Assembly: GCF_928382285.1 (NCBI RefSeq)
Contig: NZ_CAKMSS010000003.1
Location: 186,001 to 250,000 of the forward strand
Source of the DNA: Rothia nasimurium
GTDB lineage: Bacteria > Actinomycetota > Actinomycetes > Actinomycetales > Micrococcaceae
DNA: 64,000 nucleotides
Direction: 5' to 3'
Part shown: piece by piece, positions 51,943-60,196 of the stretch
Position numbering within the stretch: the stretch's first letter is position 1
How the letters are laid out: each line of letters starts with the position of its first letter
Program-made: the position numbers and the translations under genes
Notes under the pieces: generated by a model
Database searches by the model: none
What the model saw: only the letters and a program-made list of their open reading frames with translations
What the model was told of the DNA's origin: nothing

Positions 51943-53223
51943 TTAGTTCTGGGTGGGAATCTGAATGCGATTCTCGGCGGCAGCGAGCGCAATGTCTGAA
52001 CGGTACTGGGCGCCCTTCCATGCAATGTCGCGGACGCCGGCGTAGGCAGCCTCGCGGGCTTCAGTGAGGTTCTCGCCCAGGGCGACGACAGCCAGCACAC
52101 GGCCACCGGCGGTGACAATCTCTTCACCGTCGAGGGCGGTACCTGCGTGGTCAACGTGCACGTTCTCGCGCTGGTTGGCGGCGTCCAGGCCGGTGATGGC
52201 ATCGCCCTTGCGGGGAGTGTCGGGGTAATTCTCTGCAGCCATGACCACGTCGACGGCGGTGCGGGGGTCCCAGTCAAGAGCAAGGTCGGCGGGCAATTCT
52301 CCCTTGGCCGCTGCCAGAAGGACGCCGCCGAGCGGGGTGCGCAGGCGGGCCAGAACGGCCTGGGTTTCGGGGTCACCAAAGCGGGCGTTGAATTCGATCA
52401 CGCGGATGCCGCGGGAGGTAGCTGCCAGGCCGCAGTAGAGCACGCCCACAAAGGGGGTACCGCGGCGGGTCATTTCATCAACGGTGGGCTGGGCTACGCG
52501 CTCAATGACCTCTTCGACGAAACCTTCGGGCAGCCAGGGCAGGGGGGTGTAAGCGCCCATGCCACCGGTGTTGGGGCCCTCGTCGTTGTCGAAAATACGC
52601 TTGAAGTCCTGGGCGGGTGAAAGGGGCAGGCAGGTGCTGCCGTCGGAGATCACGAAGAGGGAGACTTCGGGGCCATCCAGGTACTCTTCGATGACGACGC
52701 TACCGCCAGCTGCGAAGCAGGATTCAGCGTGGGCTAGGGCTGCATCGAAATCTTCGGTGACAACGACGCCCTTACCAGCGGCCAGGCCGTCATCTTTCAC
52801 GACGTAGGGGGCGCCGAAGGTAGCGAGAGCGGTTTCTGCTTCTTCGCGGTTGGTGGCGACCTTAGCCATAGCGGTGGGCACATTGGCGCTGGCCATGACT
52901 TCCTTGGCAAAGGCCTTGGACCCTTCGAGCAGGGCAGCGGGCTTAGACGGCCCGAAAACAGCGAAGCCGGCGTCGCGCAGGGTATCTGAGACGCCTGCGA
53001 CCAGGGGAGCCTCGGGGCCAATGACGACCAGGTCAGCGGCCAGCTCGGTGGCTAGCGCCAGGGCTGCCTCGGGGTTATTTGCATCGATAGCGTGCACGGG
53101 GACGTCCTGGGCGATACCCGCGTTGCCGGGGGCTGAGTGCACCTCGGTAACGGCTGGATCTTTCAGGAGTGCTCGGATTATTGCGTGTTCACGACCGCCG
53201 GGGCCCAGTACCAAAACCTTCAT
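51943..53223 (-). CDS. purD: Phosphoribosylamine-glycine ligase (GARS)
   Basis: ATP-grasp enzyme for the second step of purine synthesis, 426 residues. Features: KVLVLGPGGREHAIIRALL at the N-terminus, DLVVIGPEAPLVAGVSD, the ATP-grasp region with VVKDDGLAAGKGVVV and SVVIEEYLDGPEVSLFV, and VIEFNARFGDPETQAVL. The start is ATG 53223, six bases after TAGCCT, so the mRNA is probably leaderless. Confidence 0.97.
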   Translation of the reverse strand: MKVLVLGPGGREHAIIRALLKDPAVTEVHSAPGNAGIAQDVPVHAIDANNPEAALALATELAADLVVIGPEAPLVAGVSDTLRDAGFAVFGPSKPAALLEGSKAFAKEVMASANVPTAMAKVATNREEAETALATFGAPYVVKDDGLAAGKGVVVTEDFDAALAHAESCFAAGGSVVIEEYLDGPEVSLFVISDGSTCLPLSPAQDFKRIFDNDEGPNTGGMGAYTPLPWLPEGFVEEVIERVAQPTVDEMTRRGTPFVGVLYCGLAATSRGIRVIEFNARFGDPETQAVLARLRTPLGGVLLAAAKGELPADLALDWDPRTAVDVVMAAENYPDTPRKGDAITGLDAANQRENVHVDHAGTALDGEEIVTAGGRVLAVVALGENLTEAREAAYAGVRDIAWKGAQYRSDIALAAAENRIQIPTQN

Positions 53224-53229
53224 TCTTTT

Positions 53230-53235
53230 AGGCTA
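53230..53235 (-). promoter_or_regulatory. -10 hexamer of leaderless promoter, purD
   Basis: TAGCCT, six bases (AAAAGA), then ATG at 53223. Confidence 0.6.
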
Positions 53236-53299
53236 CCGGCAAGGTCACGATTTGATGAAGTTTTTACCGCAGTTTGAGCGGTTTTTGCCGGTAGATTTT

Positions 53300-53359
53300 T
53301 GCGGACGCCCGCCGCCCACTCCCCTGCCAGGGGCTGGTAGGTGGGCAGCGGCGTCCGCA
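53300..53359. repeat. Inverted pair of the GCGGACGCC word forming a hairpin
   Basis: TGCGGACGCC (53300-53309) pairs with GGCGTCCGCA (53350-53359). Inside are GCCCAC/GTGGGC and CCCCT/AGGGG stems. It lies between the DUF559-like gene and purD and may terminate the former. Confidence 0.75.
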
Positions 53360-53381
53360 CCCATCTACCTACCGCTACCTA

Positions 53382-53437
53382 CCGCATTTATTCTGATTTG
53401 CCCGCAACTAGTTGCGGTATTTTCAGAATAAGTGCGG
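53382..53437. repeat. 56-bp double palindrome, copy A
   Basis: Outer arms of 15 nt (53382-53396 and 53423-53437, CCGCATTTATTCTGA with TCAGAATAAGTGCGG), 5-nt internal loops on each side and a central perfect 16-bp palindrome CCGCAACTAGTTGCGG. One T-G mismatch in the outer stem. Identical architecture at 54624 and 58628. Confidence 0.93.
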
Positions 53438-53450
53438 GGAGAACTGCCGG

Positions 53451-54374
53451 TTACTGCTCAAGTTTCTTCACTCCACCTTGCATGAGACGTTGAATAACGG
53501 CCTGAGGCCTGTTCATCAGATCATCCCAGGTGGTCCGAATGATCGTCCACCCCGCAAGCTCAAGCGAACGCTGCCGCAGAGCGTCCCTACGCAGCTGCTC
53601 CTCAGGTGAGCGGTAGGCGCCGTAGTACTTGCGTAGGCCATCGACTTCTAAAAGAAGTTTCAAAGACTCCCAGGCAAAATCTGCGCGGTGCACTCGACCG
53701 TCGTGCGTCCAGATTTCTAGCTGCTGACGAGGGCGCTCAAGCTTGGACTGTACGATTCTGAGCATTGCCAGGGATTCAAGAGGCGACTCAGTCAAAGCAC
53801 TCATCGACTCAGCGATGAGGGAAAAGCTTCCTGTTCGATAGCCGCTAGAGCCTACGAGGTGGGCATATACATCACGGTAAGGCACATGCGCATGATGCAG
53901 AAAATAATCTGTAATCGCCAAGGCCTGAACCGCAGGTAAAGATCGGGCGCAATCAAGGATAGTCGTGAGCGGGTCCGTGACCGGAAAACCAGCTACCATC
54001 TGGGCCGCCTCACATACTTCTGACCGGGCGCTATGGTACCTGACCTGGCTATGGTGCCGATGGTTAGAACGCGGAAGAGACAGCTCAACCTTTGCGGGCA
54101 ACCCAAAGAGCGGAGCGCCCCACATCAACGCAGCAGAAGCATGACTGAGCACCGCCTGCCGATGAGACGTCGCGAGCGCTACGGCCACAGCAATACACCG
54201 CTCTTCGGGAGTAAACTGCCGACCTTCTGCCGCTGAGATATAGACACCCCGCGTCAGCCGGATCAGCTCTCCCCTTCGGTGCATAGCACCAATGAGGTTT
54301 TTACTCACTCCTTCCAGATTGAGCTGTTGAGATGTTTTGACTTTTGAGGCAACCCGTTCAATTCTGTCGTGCAT
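53451..54374 (-). CDS. DUF559/AbiEi-like protein, putative nuclease-fold
   Basis: 307 residues. The N-terminal region has a winged-helix-like start as in type IV antitoxin AbiEi-like proteins (LNLEGVSKNLIGAMHRRGELIRLTRGVYIS), then VLSHASAALMWGAPLFGLP. The C-terminal 100 residues resemble the DUF559/Vsr-like endonuclease fold: DFAWESLKLLLEVDGLRKYYG and a late RRDALRQRSLELAGWTIIRTTW. The Asp and Glu-x-Asp of DFAWES and LLEVDG fit the catalytic pattern. Actinobacterial genomes carry many such genes; function is unproven. The start is ATG 54374. Base composition is slightly lower in GC than neighbours. Confidence 0.75.
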   Translation of the reverse strand: MHDRIERVASKVKTSQQLNLEGVSKNLIGAMHRRGELIRLTRGVYISAAEGRQFTPEERCIAVAVALATSHRQAVLSHASAALMWGAPLFGLPAKVELSLPRSNHRHHSQVRYHSARSEVCEAAQMVAGFPVTDPLTTILDCARSLPAVQALAITDYFLHHAHVPYRDVYAHLVGSSGYRTGSFSLIAESMSALTESPLESLAMLRIVQSKLERPRQQLEIWTHDGRVHRADFAWESLKLLLEVDGLRKYYGAYRSPEEQLRRDALRQRSLELAGWTIIRTTWDDLMNRPQAVIQRLMQGGVKKLEQ

Positions 54375-54750
54375 GGGACTACTGTCGCAGAGTGGCTGCG
54401 AGCACTCAAGCGCTATTTTCAAACCTGTGGATAACCCGCATTATCCCTTATCAAGACATACTTCAATCATGTGGATAAAACCGCAACAGAAGGTCACAGT
54501 TGGAGCCACCCCCTTATGTGCCCCACGGAGCCACTACCCAACCGCTCAACCAGAAGCCGCCTCAGGCGTCCGCGCCGCGCCCAGCCATCGCTCCCCACTC
54601 AACTCGCGCGGCCCGCCATCTCCCCGCACTTATTCTGATTTGCCCGCAACTAGTTGCGGAGTTTTCAGAATAAATGCGGAAAGTTTGCCCGGTCGCCCCC
54701 CCCACTAGCCCGCACTCATCCGCTCGTGCCTAACCCCACACCCCAACTAT
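54375..54750. other. Non-coding interval between DUF559-like and tetR genes
   Basis: About 375 bp with no supported gene. It contains one GGCGTCCGC word at 54565-54573, the second 56-bp double palindrome at 54624-54679 and, at its right end, the tetR promoter and operators. Confidence 0.6.
54624..54679. repeat. 56-bp double palindrome, copy B
   Basis: Outer arms CCGCACTTATTCTGA and TCAGAATAAATGCGG, with the same 16-bp central palindrome. Read on the opposite strand its arms equal those of copies A and C, so the outer-stem mismatch is again a G-T wobble on that strand. Confidence 0.93.
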
Positions 54751-54782
54751 TTGCAGTTCCTGCAATATTGCAGTTACTGTAA
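54751..54782 (+). promoter_or_regulatory. Two tandem operators over the leaderless tetR promoter
   Basis: TTGCAG-TTC-CTGCAA (54751-54765) and TTGCAG-TTA-CTGTAA (54768-54782) are 17 bp apart centre to centre. TTGCAG at 54751 serves as -35 and TACTGT at 54775-54780 as -10, six bases before ATG 54787. Repressor binding at either site would cover the promoter, predicting autoregulation. Confidence 0.72.
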
Positions 54783-54786
54783 ATAC

Positions 54787-55494
54787 ATGCTGAAAAATAT
54801 CCCCCCTCCGGACCGGCGCAGGGCACGCTCAACGGCCTCCAAACAAAAAATCGCCGCAGCAGCCGAACACATCGTGCTCACCAGCGGACGGGCAGGCCTC
54901 ACCGCCTCTGCCTTAGCCGAGCAGGCAGGGGTTTCAGAACGTACCGTCTTCAACCACTTTAAAAAGCTCGAAGACGCCCTCACCTACCAGCTGTCTACCC
55001 ATCTGGAACCCTGCATCGATGAACCGCCCCTACCCCAGAACCTACCGGCAGAAGAGCTCCCCCGCGCTCTCGTTCAGCATTTCCACGACGCGATAGACAA
55101 TCGCCGCTCTCAGCAAAGCATTATCCGGTTTATGACCTTGGCAGCAGCTCTTGGTCATGACGAATTTGAACTAGTAGCTAGAGAAGTCAGGCTGACCCTG
55201 GACGACATCGGCAACGCCTTTTTCAACGAGGTGAACCGACTCTACCCAGCGCTCTCCGTCAACCAGGTTTTAGCTTTAGGTTTGCTCGTTCACAACCTGA
55301 TGACGGCCTACATGATTGGCTGGGTGCGCTTTGCCCAGGACATTGACGACAGCATTTTTAAGGGCTTTTCTGTGCCGTTCACTATCAAGCCCCATATGTT
55401 TGTTCCGTATATCCACGCCTACCTAGACCAGGTAGCCGCAGGCACCCCGGTATTTACCGCTGACGGCAGCGTTGCCGCAGATCAGACCACCTAA
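54787..55494 (+). CDS. TetR-family transcriptional regulator
   Basis: 235 residues. The N-terminal helix-turn-helix is TASKQKIAAAAEHIVLTSGRAGLTASALAEQAGVSERTVFNHFKKLEDAL; the C-terminal ligand domain is not recognisable. It lies 38 bases upstream of a large MMPL transporter gene on the same strand and is the likely repressor of that operon. The start is ATG 54787; the frame open from 54751 consists of the operators. The first residues MLKNIPPPDRRRARS are basic. Confidence 0.9.
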   Translation: MLKNIPPPDRRRARSTASKQKIAAAAEHIVLTSGRAGLTASALAEQAGVSERTVFNHFKKLEDALTYQLSTHLEPCIDEPPLPQNLPAEELPRALVQHFHDAIDNRRSQQSIIRFMTLAAALGHDEFELVAREVRLTLDDIGNAFFNEVNRLYPALSVNQVLALGLLVHNLMTAYMIGWVRFAQDIDDSIFKGFSVPFTIKPHMFVPYIHAYLDQVAAGTPVFTADGSVAADQTT

Positions 55495-55532
55495 GAGAAA
55501 ACACAACTACGCGAAAGGGAAACCGGCAGACC

Positions 55533-58500
55533 ATGTCTGAATTCCTCTACAAAGTCGGCAGCTTCGCAGCTCGCCGCGCCTGGGCCGTTATCGGCATCTG
55601 GGCGCTGGTGATTGCGCTAGCTGGCGGTGCTTATGCTTCCTTTAAAGGGGAGCTGACCGATTCTATTACCATTCCTGGCACCGAGGCGCAATTGGTTCAG
55701 GAAGAGCTGAGCGACACCTTCAACCTGAATCTCAATGCCGGTACCGGTTCTGCCATTGTGCAGACCGAGGACGGCTCAGCCTTCACCGATGCGCAGAAGG
55801 CTGCTGTGGCGAGCGCCGTTGCTGAGACCGAGACCGTTGAGGGCGTTGATAGCGTCACCGATCCCTTTGCTGTAGCTCAGCAGCTTGCAGACGGCCAGGT
55901 GCAGCTTGAGGCGGGTCAGGCTGAGGTGAGCGGGGGCGAGCAGCAGCTTGCGGACGGCCAGGCGCAGCTTGATGGCGCTAAGAACCAGTTGGATTCGGGG
56001 CAGGCTGAGCTTGATTCCCGCAGGGCTGAGCTTGAGTCTGGTCAGCAGCAGCTCGATGAGGGCTATGCCCAGCTTGAGGACGCCCAGAATCAGCTGAACG
56101 AGGCCCGTAGCCGCCTTGAGGGTGAGGGTGCTCCGCCGGAAGCTTTTGGTGAGCTTAACGGCCAGCAGGCCCAGCTTGATGCCCAGCGGGCTCAGCTGGA
56201 CGCTACCGCTGAGCAGCTCAATCAGGGCCGCACCCAGCTGGAAGAGGCCCAGGCCCAGCTCGATCAGGGTCGCGCCGATTATGAAGCCGGTCTTGCCCAG
56301 CTTGAAGATTCCCGTTCCCAGTTAGAGAGCGGCAAGAGCACTATCGAGCAGAATGCTGCGCTGCTGCAGATGTCTGAGAGCGGTGTTGCAATTTCTGATG
56401 ATAACTCCACCGCTATTATCTCTGTTACCTTCGATGCTGAGACCGGCTCTATTCCCGCTGAGACCCTTGATGCAGCTCAGCAGAAGCTCAACGTGCTGTC
56501 CGATAACGGCCTGACCGTCACCTACGACCAGTACATGCAGGGTGTTGAGCCTGCGATGAACGCGACCGCTGAGGCTATCGGTATCGGCATTGCCTTTATC
56601 GTCCTCTTCCTGATGCTGGGCACCCTGGTCGCTGCCGGGCTGCCGATTATCATGGCGATTATTGGCGTGGGCACCTCGGCCCTGGCCGTCCTGTCGCTTT
56701 CGAGCATCGTCGAGATGACCTCCACTACCCCCACCCTGGGCACCATGCTGGGCCTGGCTGTGGGTATCGACTACACCCTCTTCATTCTGAACCGCCACCG
56801 CACCAACCTGGCTAAGGGAATGAACGTGAAGGAGTCCATCGCCCTGGCCACCGGCACCTCCGGCGGCGCGGTCTTCTTCGCCGGCGCTACCGTTATCATC
56901 GCCCTGCTGGGCCTGAACGTCGTGGGCATCCCCTTCCTGGGCGTGATGGGTAACGCCGGTGCCTTTGCGGTTGCTGTTGCCGTGGCGGTAGCCACCACTC
57001 TCTCCCCCGCCGTAATGTCTCTGCTGGGTGAGCGCATCCTGAGCAAAAAGCAGCGGGCGAAAATTGCGGCTGGTGCTCAGGCTGCCAGCGAGGACGACGC
57101 CCAGGCGGCTTCCATTCGGGCAGAAGCTAAGCAGGCGGCGGCTGACCACGAGGAGGCCCACCGCGGCTGGATCGGCCTAATCTTGAAGAAGCCGATTGCC
57201 ACCGTTGCCGCTGTGGTTCTGGCGCTGGGTGCTGTCGCCCTGCCTGTGACCGATATGCGTTTGGGTCTGCCGACCGGTGCCTCTCAAACCACGGATTCAG
57301 CTGCCTACATCTCGTACACCACGATTGCCGACAAGTTTGGTGAGGGTCAGAACGGCCCCATCGTGGTAGCAGCTCGTCTGCCCGAGGGAACCACCGAGGA
57401 ACAGGCTAAGGCTCTGCAGGTTGAGGTGGGCCAGGACCTTCTGGATCAGAGCGACGTTTCAGCCGTCATTCCCGCTATGATCTCTGACGATAACTCCGCC
57501 CTGCTCTACCAGGTGATTCCCGATGAGGGCCCCAACGCCCAGTCAACCACCGACCTGGTGCACGCCCTGCGTGATATGACCGTCTCAACCGAGAACGGTG
57601 AGGTGACCTTCGGCGTCACCGGTCAGACCGCGATGGCCGTTGATATTGCCCAGAACCTGGCTGAGGTTCTGCCGGTGTATGTTGCGCTGGTGATGGGTTT
57701 GTCGCTGCTGGTTCTGATTCTGGTGTTCCGCTCCATTCTGGTACCGGTCACCGCAACTCTGGGCTTCCTCTTCTCCCTGCTGGCAGCACTCGGTGCGACC
57801 ACGGCTGTATTCCAGTGGGGCTGGGTTGCTGAGCTCTTCAACGTTTCAACCCCCGGCCCGCTGCTTGCCTTCCTGCCAATTCTGGCTGTGGGTATTCTCT
57901 TCGGCTTGGCCATGGACTACCAGCTCTTCCTGGTCTCGGGCATGCGAGAGGCCTACTCGCACGGTCGCGGGGCTAAGACCTCGGTTGTCGTGGGCTACCA
58001 TCACGGCGCCCGCGTGGTCACCGCTGCGGCGCTGATTATGGCCGGTGTCTTTATCGGCTTCGTCTTCTCCGGCGACCCCATGATTGCCTCCATCGGCTTC
58101 GTGCTGGCGGTCGGCGTTCTGCTGGACGCCTTCGTCGTGCGCATGACCCTGATTCCGGCGCTCATGTACCTGCTGGGTGAAAAGGCATGGTGGCTCCCCG
58201 CCTGGCTCGACCGCCTGCTCCCTGACCTGGACGTTGAAGGCACCAAGCTCGAAGCTCAGGCCCACGAGGAAGAGGCTGCCCCGGCACCTACTGCAACCCC
58301 CGCACCTACTGAAGCGCGGACGTCCGCCCCGGCGGAAGACGCTCGGCACGAAGTGGCTGCCCCGGCACCCACTCAGCAACTGGCGTCCGCGCCGGAGCGT
58401 CCGGTTAGTCCCACCCAGGTTGTGGCGGTTGAGTCCACACGTGCTCTGGCCCAGGCCGCTGTAGTGGCAGCCGACCAGGCTCTAGCAGCTGCAGACGAGG

Positions 58501-58580
58501 CCCAGGTTGAGGCGCAGCGAGCTGCCCGCGCGGCCCGCGAGGCGCTCAAGGCTCTTTCTGAGCAGCAGAAAGAGCAGTAG
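55533..58580 (+). CDS. MMPL-family transporter with long coiled-coil loop
   Basis: 1015 residues. After the first membrane helix (about 15-35) an exported loop of about 300 residues contains, at roughly 115-275, a long series of short repeats of the type QLADGQAQLDGAK and QLDSGQAEL, predicted to form an extended coiled coil. Helices 2-6 follow (AIGIGIAFIVLFLMLGTLVAAG and GLAVGIDYTLFILNRHR), then a second half with GLAMDYQLFLVSGMREAY. The C-terminal 130 residues are cytoplasmic, proline/alanine-rich and then alanine-rich helical. Start ATG 55533 after AAAGGGAAA. Likely regulated by the TetR protein. Confidence 0.93.
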   Translation: MSEFLYKVGSFAARRAWAVIGIWALVIALAGGAYASFKGELTDSITIPGTEAQLVQEELSDTFNLNLNAGTGSAIVQTEDGSAFTDAQKAAVASAVAETETVEGVDSVTDPFAVAQQLADGQVQLEAGQAEVSGGEQQLADGQAQLDGAKNQLDSGQAELDSRRAELESGQQQLDEGYAQLEDAQNQLNEARSRLEGEGAPPEAFGELNGQQAQLDAQRAQLDATAEQLNQGRTQLEEAQAQLDQGRADYEAGLAQLEDSRSQLESGKSTIEQNAALLQMSESGVAISDDNSTAIISVTFDAETGSIPAETLDAAQQKLNVLSDNGLTVTYDQYMQGVEPAMNATAEAIGIGIAFIVLFLMLGTLVAAGLPIIMAIIGVGTSALAVLSLSSIVEMTSTTPTLGTMLGLAVGIDYTLFILNRHRTNLAKGMNVKESIALATGTSGGAVFFAGATVIIALLGLNVVGIPFLGVMGNAGAFAVAVAVAVATTLSPAVMSLLGERILSKKQRAKIAAGAQAASEDDAQAASIRAEAKQAAADHEEAHRGWIGLILKKPIATVAAVVLALGAVALPVTDMRLGLPTGASQTTDSAAYISYTTIADKFGEGQNGPIVVAARLPEGTTEEQAKALQVEVGQDLLDQSDVSAVIPAMISDDNSALLYQVIPDEGPNAQSTTDLVHALRDMTVSTENGEVTFGVTGQTAMAVDIAQNLAEVLPVYVALVMGLSLLVLILVFRSILVPVTATLGFLFSLLAALGATTAVFQWGWVAELFNVSTPGPLLAFLPILAVGILFGLAMDYQLFLVSGMREAYSHGRGAKTSVVVGYHHGARVVTAAALIMAGVFIGFVFSGDPMIASIGFVLAVGVLLDAFVVRMTLIPALMYLLGEKAWWLPAWLDRLLPDLDVEGTKLEAQAHEEEAAPAPTATPAPTEARTSAPAEDARHEVAAPAPTQQLASAPERPVSPTQVVAVESTRALAQAAVVAADQALAAADEAQVEAQRAARAAREALKALSEQQKEQ

Positions 58581-58627
58581 CGAGGACGCCGCACCCGGCT
58601 CATCTCGCACGGCCAGTCGGTAGATGC

Positions 58628-58683
58628 CCGCATTTATTCTGAAAAACCCGCAACTAGTTGCGGATGAATCAGAATAAGTGCGG
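58628..58683. repeat. 56-bp double palindrome, copy C
   Basis: Outer arms CCGCATTTATTCTGA and TCAGAATAAGTGCGG with the central 16-bp palindrome. Here the stem extends outward by GATGC/GCATC. It lies between the MMPL gene and the asparaginase promoter and may terminate the MMPL transcript. Confidence 0.93.
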
Positions 58684-58693
58684 GCATCGCTCG

Positions 58694-58722
58694 TTTCAGC
58701 GCTAGTGGCTACCCAGTAGACT
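58694..58722 (+). promoter_or_regulatory. Leaderless promoter of the asparaginase gene
   Basis: -35 TTTCAG at 58694-58699, 17-bp spacer, -10 TAGACT at 58717-58722, seven bases before ATG 58730. Confidence 0.6.
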
Positions 58723-58729
58723 GGTGGGC

Positions 58730-59728
58730 ATGCAGACTTTTACCGCGCAGCAGGCAGCAGAGCTGGCAGTCGTCACTCGTGGTGACTTTATCGAGTCCCG
58801 CCATGTGGGGTCGCTGGTCGTACTGGCGCCCGACGGCTCTACCGCCCTGAGCCTGGGAACCCCCGAGGCTCTGGTCTATGCCCGTTCGGCGCTCAAACCC
58901 TTGCAGGCTATTGCGTCGATGAACGCGGGGGCTGAGCTACAGGGGGCCCAGATTGCGCTAGCTGCTGGTTCCCATACCGGTTCTTTTGAGCATATGAAGG
59001 TTGCCCAGTCGGTGCTGGCTGAGGCCGGGCTGACCGCCGATGCGCTACTCTGCCCTCCTGCTTGGCCTGCTGATGAGCCCAGTTACCACGCCCTGGTAAG
59101 GGCCGGCCACGACAAGCAGCGTCTGGCTTTTAACTGTTCCGGTAAGCACGCGGCCTTTCTGTGGGGCTGTGTGAAGTCAGGGTGGTCGACAGATAACTAC
59201 ACCGACCCGCACCACCCCCTGCAGGAGCTGGTACTTCGGACTATTGAGGAGTTCACGGGTGAAACTCCCCAGTATGTGACCGTGGACGGGTGCGGTGCCC
59301 CTGTTGCTGCTACCTCGCTGGTGGGCCTTGCCCGGGCCTATTCCACTCTGGGCTCGGCGGTTGAGAACATCAGAGCTGATGCCCGCGCAGCCACCGTCGC
59401 AACGGCTATGGTGGACTACCCCGAGTACGTCCATGCCACCGGCGGCTCCGATACGGTGCTGGCTGAGACCCTCGATGCTGTGGTCAAGCGCGGGGCTGAG
59501 GGCGTGCTGGCTATTGGGTTGCGTTCTGGCGCATCGGTGGCGCTGAAGATGCTTGACGGCTCTAACCGGGCTGCTTCTCTGGTCGCTGTGCGTGCGCTCC
59601 AGGCGGCAGGTTATGTAGAGGCTGAGGTGGCTGACCGGGCGATTGCTGGAACCACCCTACCCATCACCGGCGGCGGGCAGCCCGTTGGTTCTCTTGAGCC
59701 TGGCGCTGCCTTCGAGGGGCTCCTCTAA
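58730..59728 (+). CDS. Asparaginase, thermolabile/AnsA-II type (PF06089)
   Basis: 332 residues of the Asparaginase_II family (Rhizobium etli AnsA-like), unrelated to the E. coli type. Features: [84 protein letters not shown] and the late [20 protein letters not shown]. It should hydrolyse asparagine to aspartate and ammonia. The start is ATG 58730, leaderless; GTG 58724 is an alternative. Its stop overlaps the next start (TAATG). Confidence 0.88.
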   Translation: MQTFTAQQAAELAVVTRGDFIESRHVGSLVVLAPDGSTALSLGTPEALVYARSALKPLQAIASMNAGAELQGAQIALAAGSHTGSFEHMKVAQSVLAEAGLTADALLCPPAWPADEPSYHALVRAGHDKQRLAFNCSGKHAAFLWGCVKSGWSTDNYTDPHHPLQELVLRTIEEFTGETPQYVTVDGCGAPVAATSLVGLARAYSTLGSAVENIRADARAATVATAMVDYPEYVHATGGSDTVLAETLDAVVKRGAEGVLAIGLRSGASVALKMLDGSNRAASLVAVRALQAAGYVEAEVADRAIAGTTLPITGGGQPVGSLEPGAAFEGLL

Positions 59729-60123
59729 TGGCGATTCGCCGCAAGATTACCGAGGCGGACGGCCTCGCCGCCCTTGCCCAGGTACGGCAGGTTTTTGAGG
59801 GTACAGAGGGTGAGGACGCCCGCGCGGCGGCTTTCGCTGCCCTGCCCCGGAGCGTGCGGGCGGCATCCGTCCGTTTTCTACTCGAGGAGCTAGCGACTCT
59901 TGCCCCGGGGAATTCTGTGGAGGTGCGGGTACCGCCCATGGGGGTGACCCAGTGTATCGCCGGGCCGCGCCATACCCGAGGTACCCCTCCCAATGTGGTT
60001 GAAACCGATGCGTTCACCTGGTGCGCTATCACCCTGGGATATGCCAGCTGGCAGGAATCAGCGTCCGCTATTTCAGCTTCTGGGCTGCGCGCTGATTTGA
60101 GCGACTACCTACCGCTTCTATAA
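59728..60123 (+). CDS. Sterol-carrier-protein-like protein (bacterial SCP orthologue)
   Basis: 131 residues, basic N-terminus ([11 protein letters not shown]), then [62 protein letters not shown], the pattern of bacterial SCP orthologues that lie next to purF/purM in Actinobacteria (Rv0807 in M. tuberculosis). Ligand and role unknown. It overlaps the asparaginase gene by one base. Here it is separated from purF by an inserted Abi-like gene and a small membrane protein gene. Confidence 0.83.
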   Translation: MAIRRKITEADGLAALAQVRQVFEGTEGEDARAAAFAALPRSVRAASVRFLLEELATLAPGNSVEVRVPPMGVTQCIAGPRHTRGTPPNVVETDAFTWCAITLGYASWQESASAISASGLRADLSDYLPLL

Positions 60124-60131
60124 AAATAAAA

Positions 60132-60170
60132 GCCCCGGGAGCTTACTCAAGGCAGAGGCCGCACCGGGGC
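60132..60170 (+). terminator. Hairpin after the SCP-like gene
   Basis: GCCCCGG (60132-60138) pairs with CCGGGGC (60164-60170); no T-run. Confidence 0.5.
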
Positions 60171-60184
60171 GTTCATACTCATGG

Positions 60185-60190
60185 TAGCAT
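60185..60190 (+). promoter_or_regulatory. -10 hexamer of leaderless promoter, Abi/HEPN gene
   Basis: TAGCAT, six bases (GACCAC), then ATG at 60197. Confidence 0.6.
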
Positions 60191-60196
60191 GACCAC

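Noticed and set aside
53382-58683. CRISPR array
   Set aside because: Three repeats kilobases apart with genes between them and no regular spacers or cas genes.
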